64,000 nucleotides of DNA from positions 1 through 64,000 of the forward strand of contig JBBQGG010000006.1 of the NCBI GenBank assembly GCA_038322815.1. The letters run 5' to 3'. The notes beneath the pieces were generated by a model. The model did no database searches. It saw only the letters and a program-made list of their open reading frames with translations, and was not told where the DNA came from. Positions 9,001 to 17,219 of the stretch are shown here, piece by piece. The DNA comes from PALSA-1296 sp038322815 (GTDB lineage Bacteria > Bacteroidota > Ignavibacteria > Palsa-1295). A program made the position numbers and the translations under genes. Each line of letters starts with the position of its first letter. The stretch's first letter is position 1.

Positions 9001-11786
9001 ACCTGAAGCAAACAACGTTAAGAAATCAGGAGCAGGATTGGTTGAAATCGAATTTAGCAAAATTCACTCAGATGCTGCAGGGGCAAAAAGATCTCAAAAC
9101 CGTTGCTAACAGAATTCTTTCCGAACTTGCCCAAGTCGTTTCCATCAATTTCGGTGCATTCTATATTTTGCAGGATGATAATAAATTAAAATTATTTGCG
9201 TCTTATGCATATAAAGGAAATACAAATATTTCGACGGAATTTGAATTAGGTGAAGGTCTGGTAGGTCAATGTGCAATTGAAAAGGAAAAGATAATGCTCA
9301 GTGATACTCCTAAGAACTATATTAGGATCAGTTCGGCATTAGGTGAGTCAGAGCCATCCAATCTGCTCGTCCTTCCTACTCTCTTCGAAACAAAAGTGAA
9401 GGCAGTGATTGAACTTGCATCATTTGAAAAATTCAGCGAAACACATCTTGATTTTCTCGATCAGTTAACAGAAAGTATCGGTATCGTTTTAAATACAATC
9501 GAAACAAATACCAGAACAGAAGAGCTGCTTATGCAATCTCAGTCACTTGCCGGCGAGTTAAAGACTCAACAACAGGAGTTAAGCCGGACAAATGAAGAGC
9601 TTGAAGACAAGGCTCTTTTGCTGGTGAAACAAAAAGATGAGTTAGAACAAAAGAATAAAGAGATCGAAGATGCAAGTAAATCGCTTGAAGAGAAAGCCGA
9701 GCAGTTAACCCTTACCTCCAAATATAAGACGGAATTCCTTGCGAATATGTCCCATGAACTGAGAACTCCGCTCAATAGCCTTTTAATTCTTGCACAGCAA
9801 TTAATTGAGAACCATGACGGAAATCTCACACAACAGCAAATTGGATTTGTGAAAACAATTCATTCCTGCGGCGATGATCTGATCCAACTCATTAATGATA
9901 TTCTGGATCTGTCAAAGATCGACTCAGGCTTTATCTCTGTGGATTTTATACCTGTTCGTTTTTCGGAGATATCTTCATTTGTGGAGTCGACATTTAAGCA
10001 TATATCCGAGGCTAAAAATCTCAAGTTCACGATCGAGATGGAAAAAAATCTTCCCGAGAAGATCGAAACCGATGTTCAACGGCTAAATCAAATACTCAAA
10101 AATCTCCTCTCGAACGCATTTAAATTCACGGAGAAAGGAGAAGTGAAGCTCCAAATATTTAAGGCAAAGAAGGATTGGCGAATAAAAAATCCAAATCTTG
10201 AGAATGCGTCATCGGTGATAGCTTTTTCAATTAGCGATACGGGAATAGGCATTTCCAAGGATAAGCAAAACATTATTTTTGAGGCGTTCCAACAAGCGGA
10301 AGGTTCGACCAGCAGAAAATATGGCGGTACCGGTTTGGGTTTGTCTATTTCGCGCGGACTGGCTGACCTGTTAGGCGGATCCATCGAATTAGAAAGTCTT
10401 CCGGAGCAGGGTAGCGTATTCACTTTGTTTCTTCCTTTAAATTATACGCCGGTTAAAAGAGATCAATTTGAAAGCATTACCAAAAATATTGGACCTGATA
10501 CGGAAATGCTTTCAAAACAAGTCGTTACGACAAAAGGGGAAATTAAAAACACAGATGTAAACGATCTTGTCAATGAAACGGGCGACGACCGAAACAATAT
10601 TAAATGGGACGATAGAGTCGTTTTGATCATCGAAGATGATCTGCGATTTGCAACGATCATGATGGATATTGCTCATAAACATGGATTAAAAGCTGTCATT
10701 ACGTTTAGTTATGGAGAGGCTTTTGAATTTGCTGAAAAATACAAGCCGATTGCTGTAACCTTGGACGTCAAACTTCCTGAAGCAAGCGGCTGGAAAATCT
10801 TAGATCTCTTTAAAAACGATTTGAACCTGCGTCATATTCCGATCCACCTAATTTCCGGTGAAGAGAATATGGGACTTGCTATGAAGAAGGGTGCTAAAAG
10901 CTTTTTATTGAAGCCGATCAAAAACGAGATATTAAATAAATTATTTGCCGGCATGCTTAAATATAACAACGAAAAGACCAGGCACTTGCTTCTTGTCGAA
11001 GACAGTACGTTGGATACAACCGGCATAGTAAATATGCTTAATCATGATAACGTCCAGATCACTATCGCACGCACGGGAAATGAAGCGATCAAATTCTTTA
11101 ATGAAACTGCATTTGATGGTGTGATCCTGGATTATATGTTGCCGGATATAACCGGATTGGAACTGCTGAATACAATCTATAAAAACAATACAACGGCGAT
11201 AACTCCTGCTATTGTGTATTCAGCTAAAGAATTCAACAAAGAGGAATCATTGCAATTGAAACAAATGGCAAACAGTATTCTTTTAAAAGATTCCAACGCA
11301 CTCGGGCAATTGCTTGAAGAAACAGTACGACACCTGCATATCGAACATAAAGAATTAAAACCTGAGCAAAGAAAAATCATCGAAAATATCCGGTTAAAAG
11401 AAGATGTTTTAGCAGGGAAACATGTGCTGGTAATAGATGACGACGTACGAAATCTCTTCACGATGACCACTGTGCTTGAAAGAAGAAATATGAATATCAT
11501 TACCGCTGAAAGCGGAAAAGAAGCGCTGTATATTTTGAGCGAGAGGAATGATATCGATATCGTACTGATGGATATTATGATGCCCGAAATGGATGGGTAT
11601 GAAACAACACAAAGAGTACGTCAGGAAGAAAAGAACAAAGATCTACCTATCATAGCGGTCACTGCGAAAGCGATGAAGGGCGATAGGCAAAAATGCATCG
11701 AAGCCGGCGCTTCTGATTATATAACTAAACCCGTTAAAATAGATCAGCTTTTTTCACTTATGCGTCTATGGCTGTATAAAAAATAG
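6045..11786 (+). CDS. Giant soluble hybrid histidine kinase with a ten-unit HAMP array, GAF and three receiver domains
   Basis: 1913-residue multi-domain kinase with no signal peptide or membrane segment. Order: a partial HAMP-like lead-in (about 20-65); ten HAMP-type units, the last nine exactly 92 residues each (166-993); GAF (about 1015-1160); coiled coil (about 1165-1230); HisKA with phospho-acceptor His1237 in NMSHELRTP; HATPase with the N box and DTGIGI and GGTGLGLS motifs (about 1300-1470); then three receivers, with Asp1843 (LMDIMMP) as the acceptor of the last. The layout resembles soluble poly-HAMP group III kinases (fungal Nik1/Os-1 type), where the HAMP stack senses or transmits osmotic or cytoplasmic cues. 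Units 3 and 6 are identical in protein. The gene ends 41 bases before a receiver-kinase gene that is a likely partner. Confidence 0.93.
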   Translation: MKTLPSKPAAKINTEPHTLNEKILLEVLTKVKSGDFTVRMPIDEVGRFRAICETLNDIIELNESMTLEFTKAANTIGKQGKLSERLELPHARGSWRSGIESCNTMISDLVHPTIEIANVISSVAQGNLSDQMPLEIGGTQLKGEFLRIAKEVNSMVKQLNLFSMEVTRVAREVGSEGKLGGQAKVKGVSGVWKDLTDSVNLMGSNLTAQVRNIATVTTAVAKGDLSKKITVDVQGEILELKDTINTMVDQLNSFSSEVTRVAREVGSEGMLGGQANVPGVGGTWKDLTESVNKMASNLTGQVRNIAEVTTAVANGDLSKKISVDVKGEILELKNTINTMVEQLRGFASEVTRVALEVGTEGKLGGQAKVRGVGGTWKDLTDSVNQMASNLTSQVRNIAEVTTAVAKGDLSRKITVDVKGEILELKDTINTMVDQLNSFGSEVTRVAREVGSEGKLGGQAQVGGVAGTWKDLTDSVNQMAGNLTAQVRNIAEVTTAVAKGDLSRKITVDVKGEILELKNTINTMVDQLNSFGSEVTRVAREVGSEGMLGGQANVPGVGGTWKDLTESVNKMASNLTGQVRNIAEVTTAVANGDLSKKISVDVKGEILELKNTINTMVEQLRGFASEVTRVAREVGTDGKLGGQASVPGVAGTWKDLTDSVNQMAGNLTAQVRNIAEVAIAVANGDMSKKITVDVRGEILQLKETLNTMVDQLRAFASEVTRMAREVGTDGKLGGQAFVPGVAGTWKDLTDSVNQMASNLTSQVRNIAEVTKALASGDLSKKITVDVKGEIFDLKNTMNTMVDQLNSFASEVTRVAREVGTEGILGGQSEVKGVAGTWRDLTDSVNMMASNLTSQVRGIAKVVTSVATGNLRQKLSITAKGEVAELTETINEMIDTLAVFADQVTTVAREVGVDGKLGGQANVPGASGTWKGLTENVNQLAENLTTQVRAISDVASAVTKGDLTRTIRVEAKGEVEALKDTINQMIENLKQTTLRNQEQDWLKSNLAKFTQMLQGQKDLKTVANRILSELAQVVSINFGAFYILQDDNKLKLFASYAYKGNTNISTEFELGEGLVGQCAIEKEKIMLSDTPKNYIRISSALGESEPSNLLVLPTLFETKVKAVIELASFEKFSETHLDFLDQLTESIGIVLNTIETNTRTEELLMQSQSLAGELKTQQQELSRTNEELEDKALLLVKQKDELEQKNKEIEDASKSLEEKAEQLTLTSKYKTEFLANMSHELRTPLNSLLILAQQLIENHDGNLTQQQIGFVKTIHSCGDDLIQLINDILDLSKIDSGFISVDFIPVRFSEISSFVESTFKHISEAKNLKFTIEMEKNLPEKIETDVQRLNQILKNLLSNAFKFTEKGEVKLQIFKAKKDWRIKNPNLENASSVIAFSISDTGIGISKDKQNIIFEAFQQAEGSTSRKYGGTGLGLSISRGLADLLGGSIELESLPEQGSVFTLFLPLNYTPVKRDQFESITKNIGPDTEMLSKQVVTTKGEIKNTDVNDLVNETGDDRNNIKWDDRVVLIIEDDLRFATIMMDIAHKHGLKAVITFSYGEAFEFAEKYKPIAVTLDVKLPEASGWKILDLFKNDLNLRHIPIHLISGEENMGLAMKKGAKSFLLKPIKNEILNKLFAGMLKYNNEKTRHLLLVEDSTLDTTGIVNMLNHDNVQITIARTGNEAIKFFNETAFDGVILDYMLPDITGLELLNTIYKNNTTAITPAIVYSAKEFNKEESLQLKQMANSILLKDSNALGQLLEETVRHLHIEHKELKPEQRKIIENIRLKEDVLAGKHVLVIDDDVRNLFTMTTVLERRNMNIITAESGKEALYILSERNDIDIVLMDIMMPEMDGYETTQRVRQEEKNKDLPIIAVTAKAMKGDRQKCIEAGASDYITKPVKIDQLFSLMRLWLYKK
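6540..9023 (+). repeat. Nine tandem 276-bp HAMP-coding repeats
   Basis: Nine in-frame units start at 6540, 6816, 7092, 7368, 7644, 7920, 8196, 8472 and 8748. Each begins with VTxxAxEVG and contains GTWKDLT and GDLS/KIxVD segments; a more divergent tenth unit precedes them. Units at 6816 and 7644 encode the same 92 residues and differ at only eight synonymous positions, all in the first 170 bases; the last roughly 100 bases are identical. Units 9 and 10 are the most diverged. Confidence 0.92.
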
Positions 11787-11827
11787 TAGCAGAATTTGTA
11801 ATTTCTAATATAATATTTAAAATCATT

Positions 11828-13156
11828 ATGTCTGAAGTTAAAATATTATTAGTTGATGACCGAGAAGATAATTTGCTCTCGATGGAAGCAGTACTCTCAG
11901 GGAGTAATTATCGGATTGAAAAAGCAAATTCAGGGAGGCAGGCATTAAAAATTCTTCTGGGTGATCAGGACTTTAGTTTGATTCTGATGGATGTCGAGAT
12001 GCCCGGGCTTTCGGGTTTTGAAACCGCGTCCCTAATTTACGAGAGAGAAAAACTAAAAAAAATCGCGATTATTTTTGTTACAGCTCATAGTTACAATGAT
12101 GAAATAATTTATCAGGGATATAAAACCGGTGCTGTAGACTATATTTACAAACCCATAAAACCCGAACTGCTAAAAGCAAAGGTCGCTGTTTTTGTTGATC
12201 TTTTTAAAAAGACTGAAGCATTAGAGACCCAAGAGTTGCGATTAAAAGCAATAAATAAGAATTTGGAAAATGAGGTTGTCGAGAGGAAACAATCTGAAGA
12301 AACAGTGAAAAAATTAAATGAACAACTTCTCGAAAATATCAACACCCTAGAAAATGCAAATGGTGAATTGGCGAGATTCGCTTATGTCGCATCTCATGAT
12401 CTTCAGGAACCGCTTAGAAAAATACAAATGTTCGGCCATTTGCTGCAGACAAAATATCAATCCTCTATTGATGAGAAGGGTCAATATTATATTGAACGAA
12501 TGCAAAAGGGTTCGTTGCGTTTACAGACATTGATTAAAGACATTCTTACATATTCAAGGTTGACTGACGGCAATATAACTTTTACAGTATCGAACATCAA
12601 TGAAATTATTAACGAAATTGTGACTGATTTTGATTCGAGAATAAAAGAGCTTAATGCGAAAATGCATATTTCAGAACTTCCGGAATTAGAGGTAAACCCC
12701 GTGTTGATCAGACAACTTTTTCAAAATATTATTTCTAATGCATTAAAATTTGCCCGGAAAAATATCCCTGCAGAAATACGAATCTTCTGTGAGAGGAACA
12801 ATGAAGAAATCGAAGAACTGCATGACGATAAGCAGTATTGTAATATTATAGTTCAAGATAATGGGATCGGATTTGATGAAATATATATAGATCAGATTTT
12901 TACTATGTTCAAAAGACTTAATAATAGCAGTGAATATGAAGGGACAGGGATAGGTTTAGCAATATGCAAAAAAATTGTAGAGCAGCATAAAGGGTCTATT
13001 CGCGCCAAGAGCAAATTGGATGTAGGTTCGACATTTGTTATTTCATTGCCTATAAAGCAATTCCAAAATATTACTAAAGAATCCAACCCGGATCGCGAAA
13101 ATGCTATTAGTTTGACGACGGTAAACGATCATTTGCTCACAATTTCTCGAGCATGA
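11828..13156 (+). CDS. Receiver-histidine kinase hybrid protein
   Basis: 442-residue cytosolic protein. It has an N-terminal receiver domain (about 4-125) with acceptor Asp55 (LMDVEMP) and conserved Lys108, a coiled coil (about 130-180), HisKA with His190 in ASHDLQEPL, and a HATPase domain with DNGIGF and GTGIGLAIC motifs (about 290-405). The ASHDLQEPLRK form of the H box is typical of kinases related to Cph1-like and other soluble sensors. An N-terminal receiver followed by a kinase suggests a relay step downstream of another kinase. The giant hybrid kinase 41 bases upstream is the natural candidate. Output is not visible: neither protein has a DNA-binding domain. Confidence 0.9.
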   Translation: MSEVKILLVDDREDNLLSMEAVLSGSNYRIEKANSGRQALKILLGDQDFSLILMDVEMPGLSGFETASLIYEREKLKKIAIIFVTAHSYNDEIIYQGYKTGAVDYIYKPIKPELLKAKVAVFVDLFKKTEALETQELRLKAINKNLENEVVERKQSEETVKKLNEQLLENINTLENANGELARFAYVASHDLQEPLRKIQMFGHLLQTKYQSSIDEKGQYYIERMQKGSLRLQTLIKDILTYSRLTDGNITFTVSNINEIINEIVTDFDSRIKELNAKMHISELPELEVNPVLIRQLFQNIISNALKFARKNIPAEIRIFCERNNEEIEELHDDKQYCNIIVQDNGIGFDEIYIDQIFTMFKRLNNSSEYEGTGIGLAICKKIVEQHKGSIRAKSKLDVGSTFVISLPIKQFQNITKESNPDRENAISLTTVNDHLLTISRA

Positions 13157-13341
13157 GAAATAGCTCTGCTTAATCAATTTTTTCATGTATCCAAAAGCGA
13201 TTCTGGACAATAGCGGTGATAAATAATTAACACAATATCCTAAATATTGAATTTCCAGCGATACGCTAAATCAATAGGTTCTATATCAGCCAAATGGAAC
13301 CTTGCGAGTAGGTGCCTCGTTGTGAGTGCCCCAATAAGGAT

Positions 13342-13414
<73 letters not shown>

Positions 13415-13418
13415 GAAG

Positions 13419-13449
13419 AAAACCGGACATTTGTCCGGTTTTTCGTTTT
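13419..13449 (+). terminator. Intrinsic terminator after tRNA-fMet
   Basis: A nine-base-pair stem AAACCGGAC / GTCCGGTTT with a four-base loop is followed by a T-rich tail. It begins six bases after the tRNA and should define the 3' end of a monocistronic precursor. Confidence 0.85.
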
Positions 13450-13463
13450 AGAGCACTTATAAG

Positions 13464-13490
13464 AGGAGAATGCTGAAGTGCATTCTCCTC
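13464..13490 (-). terminator. Hairpin after the FKBP gene
   Basis: The inverted repeat AGGAGAATGC / GCATTCTCCT with a six-base loop lies just past the stop of the minus-strand FKBP gene. The T-run on that strand is weak (CTCTTATAAG), so this is a possible rather than certain terminator. Confidence 0.5.
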
Positions 13491-13502
13491 TCGTGGTTAC
13501 AA

Positions 13503-14042
13503 TTATTGAACCTTCAATAATTCTACATCAAATATCAGCGTTGAGTTCGGCGGAATGTCTGCGCCTTGTCCGTTCGGTCCGTAACCAAGTTCGCTTGGAA
13601 TAATAAGTTTGCGTTTACCGCCAACCTTCATAGACATCATGCCTTCATCCCAACCTTTGATCACTTGTCCTACGCCGATCTTTGTTTCGAATGGTTTGAC
13701 ATGGCCTTTTGCCGGATCTACGTTCGAATCGAAGGTTGTACCGTTAGGTAATTTGCCGGTATAATTAACCGTGATCGTCTGGCCTACTTTCGGCGACGCG
13801 CCCTTGCCGACCTTTTGGTCGATATACATCAACCCGCTGGCAGTGACTGTCGTATCACCATGTTTGCCCGGAGCAATCGGAGGCGCAGCCATCTGAACGG
13901 TTTGTGTTGGAGGCACATCAGGAGTACCGGGATTGGCGATCGGAGGTACAGTATCCGGGCCGCCTTTTGCTGAATCAGATTTATTGCAGCTAGAGACTCC
14001 GATTAAAAGAGCCGCAGCTAAAAAGATATTAGTAAATTTCAT
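13503..14042 (-). CDS. FKBP-type peptidyl-prolyl cis-trans isomerase lipoprotein
   Basis: 179-residue protein with a lipobox at Cys19 (GVSSC), a Pro-rich linker (about 30-60), and a single C-terminal FKBP domain (about 65-178). Conserved features include VNYTGKLPNGTTFDSN, IGVGQVIKGWDEG, GGKRKLIIPSELGYG and IPPNSTLIFDVELL. It should catalyse prolyl isomerisation during folding of exported proteins, anchored to the envelope. It is the last gene of a minus-strand run, 30 bases after rsgA, and is probably co-transcribed with it. The domain is complete and the active-site aromatic residues are in place. Confidence 0.92.
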   Translation of the reverse strand: MKFTNIFLAAALLIGVSSCNKSDSAKGGPDTVPPIANPGTPDVPPTQTVQMAAPPIAPGKHGDTTVTASGLMYIDQKVGKGASPKVGQTITVNYTGKLPNGTTFDSNVDPAKGHVKPFETKIGVGQVIKGWDEGMMSMKVGGKRKLIIPSELGYGPNGQGADIPPNSTLIFDVELLKVQ

Positions 14043-14072
14043 GTTTTTATTGTGTTGTTAAAAATTGGTGGA

Positions 14073-15164
14073 TTATATACCATTTGCTTTGATTTTCCGT
14101 TCCCGCTCGGCTTCTTCCCAAAGTCCCATATAGCTGTTATACCTCCATTCGGGAATGCTGCCGTCCTCTACTTCTTCCATGATCGCACAGCCGGGTTCAT
14201 GGATATGCATGCAATTAGTCATCGCGCAATCTTTTTGCAATTCGATAAACTCTGCAAAATCAAATTTTATATTATCCGGATCAAGATCGAAATGAAAAAA
14301 CTCTCTAATGCCAGGCGTATCGACGATAAAACTATTAGCATCGAGATCGATCGGAAGCAGTGAAGAGTTTGTCGTCGTATGCATTCCGCGCTGCTCCTTT
14401 CGAGTCAGCTCCTGAGTTCGATTCGCTTCTCTTCCTAGAAGTTTATTAACAAGTGAAGATTTCCCGACGCCGGATTTTCCTGCAAATACTGCAGTTTTGT
14501 TTTCAAATATTTTTTTCAGATCATCTATTCCTTCGCCTGTAATTATTGAAGTACGAATAGAAGTATATCCGATCTTCTCGTAATACGTGAGCGCTTCATC
14601 AATAAAATCTTTTCGCAGATTTTCTTCGATTTCATCAATTTTATTAAGCACGATAAGGATGTCAAGTCCGCCTTCATGTCCGGCGATAATATATTTATCC
14701 AAAATTCCATTCTGGAATGGCGGATCACCGGCACTCATGACAATGGCAAGAATATCGATATTGGCGGCAATGACTTGCTCAAAAGAGTCGCGGCGTTTAT
14801 GTGCCTTACGGGAAAGTTTTGTCTTGCGGGAAAGAACTTCGCGAATGACGGAAATATCCTGATCAGCAGGTTCGATCAAAACTGCATCGCCGACGGCAAC
14901 AAGCGTTGCATTATCATTTCCGGATTTGGTGCTTTTGATCGATCGTGCCCGATACTCCTGCCCGCTTTCTTCGCGGACAATGAAATTTGCTCCTTCGGAA
15001 GTAATGACGCGTCCTTTAATAAAATTAGTCCCTTCTGCGGGAGCAGGAAATTCTTTAATTGAATGACGCTCCCGATGATTAACGACTTTCTTTCGCGTAC
15101 GGTCTTCATGCGAACGCCTGATGCGTTCGGAATACGAAGGATCGTCAGATGATGTTTTGCTCAG
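14073..15164 (-). CDS. rsgA: Ribosome small-subunit-dependent GTPase A, non-ATG start
   Basis: Circularly permuted GTPase that assists maturation of the 30S subunit. The N-terminal OB fold is present in frame (FIKGRVITSEGANF about 15020-14980, then VAVGDAVL). It is followed by the permuted G domain with NKID, GKSGVGKSSLVNKLLG and DTPGIREF, and by the C-terminal zinc motif (Cys-Ala-Met-Thr-Asn-Cys-Met-His plus a later Cys). No ATG occurs in this frame between the upstream stop (15180-15182) and the OB fold. A TTG at 14879 would delete the OB fold, so I place the start at CTG 15164 (363 aa); the exact codon is uncertain. The FKBP gene follows after 30 bases. Confidence 0.85.
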   Translation of the reverse strand: MSKTSSDDPSYSERIRRSHEDRTRKKVVNHRERHSIKEFPAPAEGTNFIKGRVITSEGANFIVREESGQEYRARSIKSTKSGNDNATLVAVGDAVLIEPADQDISVIREVLSRKTKLSRKAHKRRDSFEQVIAANIDILAIVMSAGDPPFQNGILDKYIIAGHEGGLDILIVLNKIDEIEENLRKDFIDEALTYYEKIGYTSIRTSIITGEGIDDLKKIFENKTAVFAGKSGVGKSSLVNKLLGREANRTQELTRKEQRGMHTTTNSSLLPIDLDANSFIVDTPGIREFFHFDLDPDNIKFDFAEFIELQKDCAMTNCMHIHEPGCAIMEEVEDGSIPEWRYNSYMGLWEEAERERKIKANGI

Positions 15165-15273
15165 TGTAGTATTGGATGTTTATTCCTTACTAACATTCCA
15201 TTTGCAGGAAAGCGTTACATATAAGTAGCTGAGAGTTAACGGTTAAGAGTAGAAAATAATGAGAACAAAAAAT

Positions 15274-16704
15274 TTACATCGTCTTTACATCCGCTAATTT
15301 ATAATCTCCGTGACCACCGGCATCTATGAAGCGAATAATTTTTTTTACATTATTGGAGTACGTCCAGATCTCTACAGGCTGCTCGCCGAGGAGAAAGGTG
15401 CGCTCGATATTTGTTGGGGGTCCGAAGAGGATATAAATTTTTCCGCGATCGGTCATGGCTCCGTCGATCATACGGGCGCTCCGGGCAAAATTAAAATAGG
15501 CATAATCGGCGCGGCGGTAGAATTCATCCATGCGCTCATTAAATGCTGTCTCTGAAGTCGGATCTTGTTTTTTCCAGAACTCATACATTTTCCGAAGCTG
15601 CTCTTCGCGCGAGCCCTTCGAAATTTCCTTGAATTCCTCATCGGTCATAATGTGCTGCAAAGGAGGAATTGCATCACGTGGATTTTCAAGTGATAGCGGC
15701 ATATAATGCCAAACAAGTTCAAGAGGCTGGCTGAATGACCGCGTAAATCCCCCGGCTCTGACTTTTACATCAATTCTGTATTTACCTTGTTCTAACATTT
15801 TTCCGGGAATGGAAAAAAGTACAGCATAAAATCTGAAGAGGCTATCTTTCTTATCGGGATCCGTTATCATATAAACAATTTCACTATCGGCACTTGTCGC
15901 TCTTACGATTTTATCCGGGATGAGATCTTCAAAATTGATACTTAGCGAAGTTCGGAGAACCGACTTAAAATCTTTTTCCTGCATTACATTTCCCGTCTGC
16001 ATCAATCGTAGTTGAATACTATCAACTTTCAGATTTTTTTCTAAGGCAATGGTCAATCCACCGGTAATATCGCGGCTAAACTCGGTAGAGGCACCCCAAT
16101 TTTTTGCGCGATACGTATATGGATCAACTGATCTTTCCAGAATTAAAATATCACTAAGTCCTATAAAACTTGAATCTGCGCCCGTTACCGAACGTTCGTG
16201 GCGAAATGAGCGCAACGCGACTTCAAGTGTTACAGGGCGATTGGCAAGCCGGGCAAGAAAGCCGTCGCGGAGTTCAATATGCACTTCAATAGTTTGCGGA
16301 AGCGTCATGCCATCGAGGGCAACACTCCGGTCAAGTGAATTCCATGTTTCTTTTGAAGTTGTTTCTGCAAAACTATTCGTAAAGATCGTATCACGAATGT
16401 TGATTGCTTTCAATGTTTGTCCGGCAGGCTTTTCTCGAAGTTCAATCGATATATCGCGAACGGCAAAATATGCGCCGCGCGGAGCATTTGCTTTATCTGT
16501 TTTTAAAAAAGAAAATAGTGCATCTGCAGTGTTGATGCGAACATCGAGAGCTGATGCGTCGGCGGATTGCTCGGCAGCAGCATAGAACTGCTCACCAAAA
16601 TCAAAATAATTACGCATATCATGCCCAAAATGTTGGGCATAGGAGGAATTCGCTGCAAAGAGCAGAATGAGGGATAGCAGATATTTATTTGTCTTTCTCG
16701 TCAT
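15274..16704 (-). CDS. GWxTD-domain secreted protein
   Basis: 476-residue protein with a Sec signal ending near SYAQ (residue 24). The C-terminal third (about 350-476) matches the GWxTD-domain family found in FCB bacteria. It holds IMTDEEFKEI, a KMYEFWKKQDP segment, a Tyr-rich FYRRADYAYFNF stretch and the DRGKIYILFGPP motif, ending in IWTYSNN. The N-terminal part looks like beta-rich extracytoplasmic domains. Biological function is not established for the family. The rsgA gene lies downstream on the same strand and the haem-motif lipoprotein upstream. Confidence 0.82.
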   Translation of the reverse strand: MTRKTNKYLLSLILLFAANSSYAQHFGHDMRNYFDFGEQFYAAAEQSADASALDVRINTADALFSFLKTDKANAPRGAYFAVRDISIELREKPAGQTLKAINIRDTIFTNSFAETTSKETWNSLDRSVALDGMTLPQTIEVHIELRDGFLARLANRPVTLEVALRSFRHERSVTGADSSFIGLSDILILERSVDPYTYRAKNWGASTEFSRDITGGLTIALEKNLKVDSIQLRLMQTGNVMQEKDFKSVLRTSLSINFEDLIPDKIVRATSADSEIVYMITDPDKKDSLFRFYAVLFSIPGKMLEQGKYRIDVKVRAGGFTRSFSQPLELVWHYMPLSLENPRDAIPPLQHIMTDEEFKEISKGSREEQLRKMYEFWKKQDPTSETAFNERMDEFYRRADYAYFNFARSARMIDGAMTDRGKIYILFGPPTNIERTFLLGEQPVEIWTYSNNVKKIIRFIDAGGHGDYKLADVKTM

Positions 16705-16744
16705 TAGTCTATCGTCAAAATATCCAATTTCTAATGGTACATTT

Positions 16745-17122
16745 TTAATTGTCCTGTGCTCCTTCGATCACCCATCGTTTCAAACCCTGGCGATGATTTT
16801 CGTTAATGTTGATCGAACCCAAGTGCGGTTCGCGTGCAAATACGACTTGTAACAATCCACATGTTGTATCACCGGGCTGATTCACGACGTTCGTTGCACG
16901 AGTACCTATCCATGAGGTAAGGTCGACACTATTATTTCCTGAACGCGCAGCATCGTGACAACCGACGACATTACATGAGACAGCAAAAAGCGGTTCGACC
17001 TGAGCCTTGAAGCTAATATGCGTTGCCGGAAAAACAATGTCATTCGCTGAAGTAATGTCCGAACTCGAACACCCTATCATTACTAACACGCCCAAAGCAA
17101 AGATGTAGTAAAATGATCCCAT
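16745..17122 (-). CDS. Small lipoprotein with a cytochrome-like CxxxxCH motif
   Basis: 125 residues from the chosen Met (an upstream in-frame Met at 17164 would put extra residues before the signal). A lipobox ends in MIGCSSS. The mature part holds a single CNVVGCH motif (Cys-x4-Cys-His) within AVSCNVVGCHDAARSGNNS. This is the spacing seen in Planctomycete-type cytochrome C domains and in some FCB lipoproteins, rather than classic CxxCH. Covalent haem attachment is possible but unproven. A later Cys (TTCGLLQ) may pair in a disulfide. It lies 40 bases upstream of the GWxTD gene on the same strand. Confidence 0.65.
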   Translation of the reverse strand: MGSFYYIFALGVLVMIGCSSSDITSANDIVFPATHISFKAQVEPLFAVSCNVVGCHDAARSGNNSVDLTSWIGTRATNVVNQPGDTTCGLLQVVFAREPHLGSININENHRQGLKRWVIEGAQDN

Positions 17123-17219
17123 ATAGACTCTATATACATGGGGAGAGGCAAGAAAGTTTTGCAAATGCCGATACGTACCCTAAATCATTGATTCTCAAAA
17201 GAAAAGACAGGGAAAACCT

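Noticed and set aside
6540..9023. CRISPR array or other noncoding tandem repeat
   Set aside because: The 276-base periodicity is entirely in frame and encodes HAMP domains; no CRISPR-like short repeat and spacer pattern exists anywhere in the window.
14876..15109. 77-codon minus-strand ORF overlapping the start of rsgA
   Set aside because: It is a frame-shifted shadow of the rsgA OB-fold region; the conserved sequence is in the other frame.
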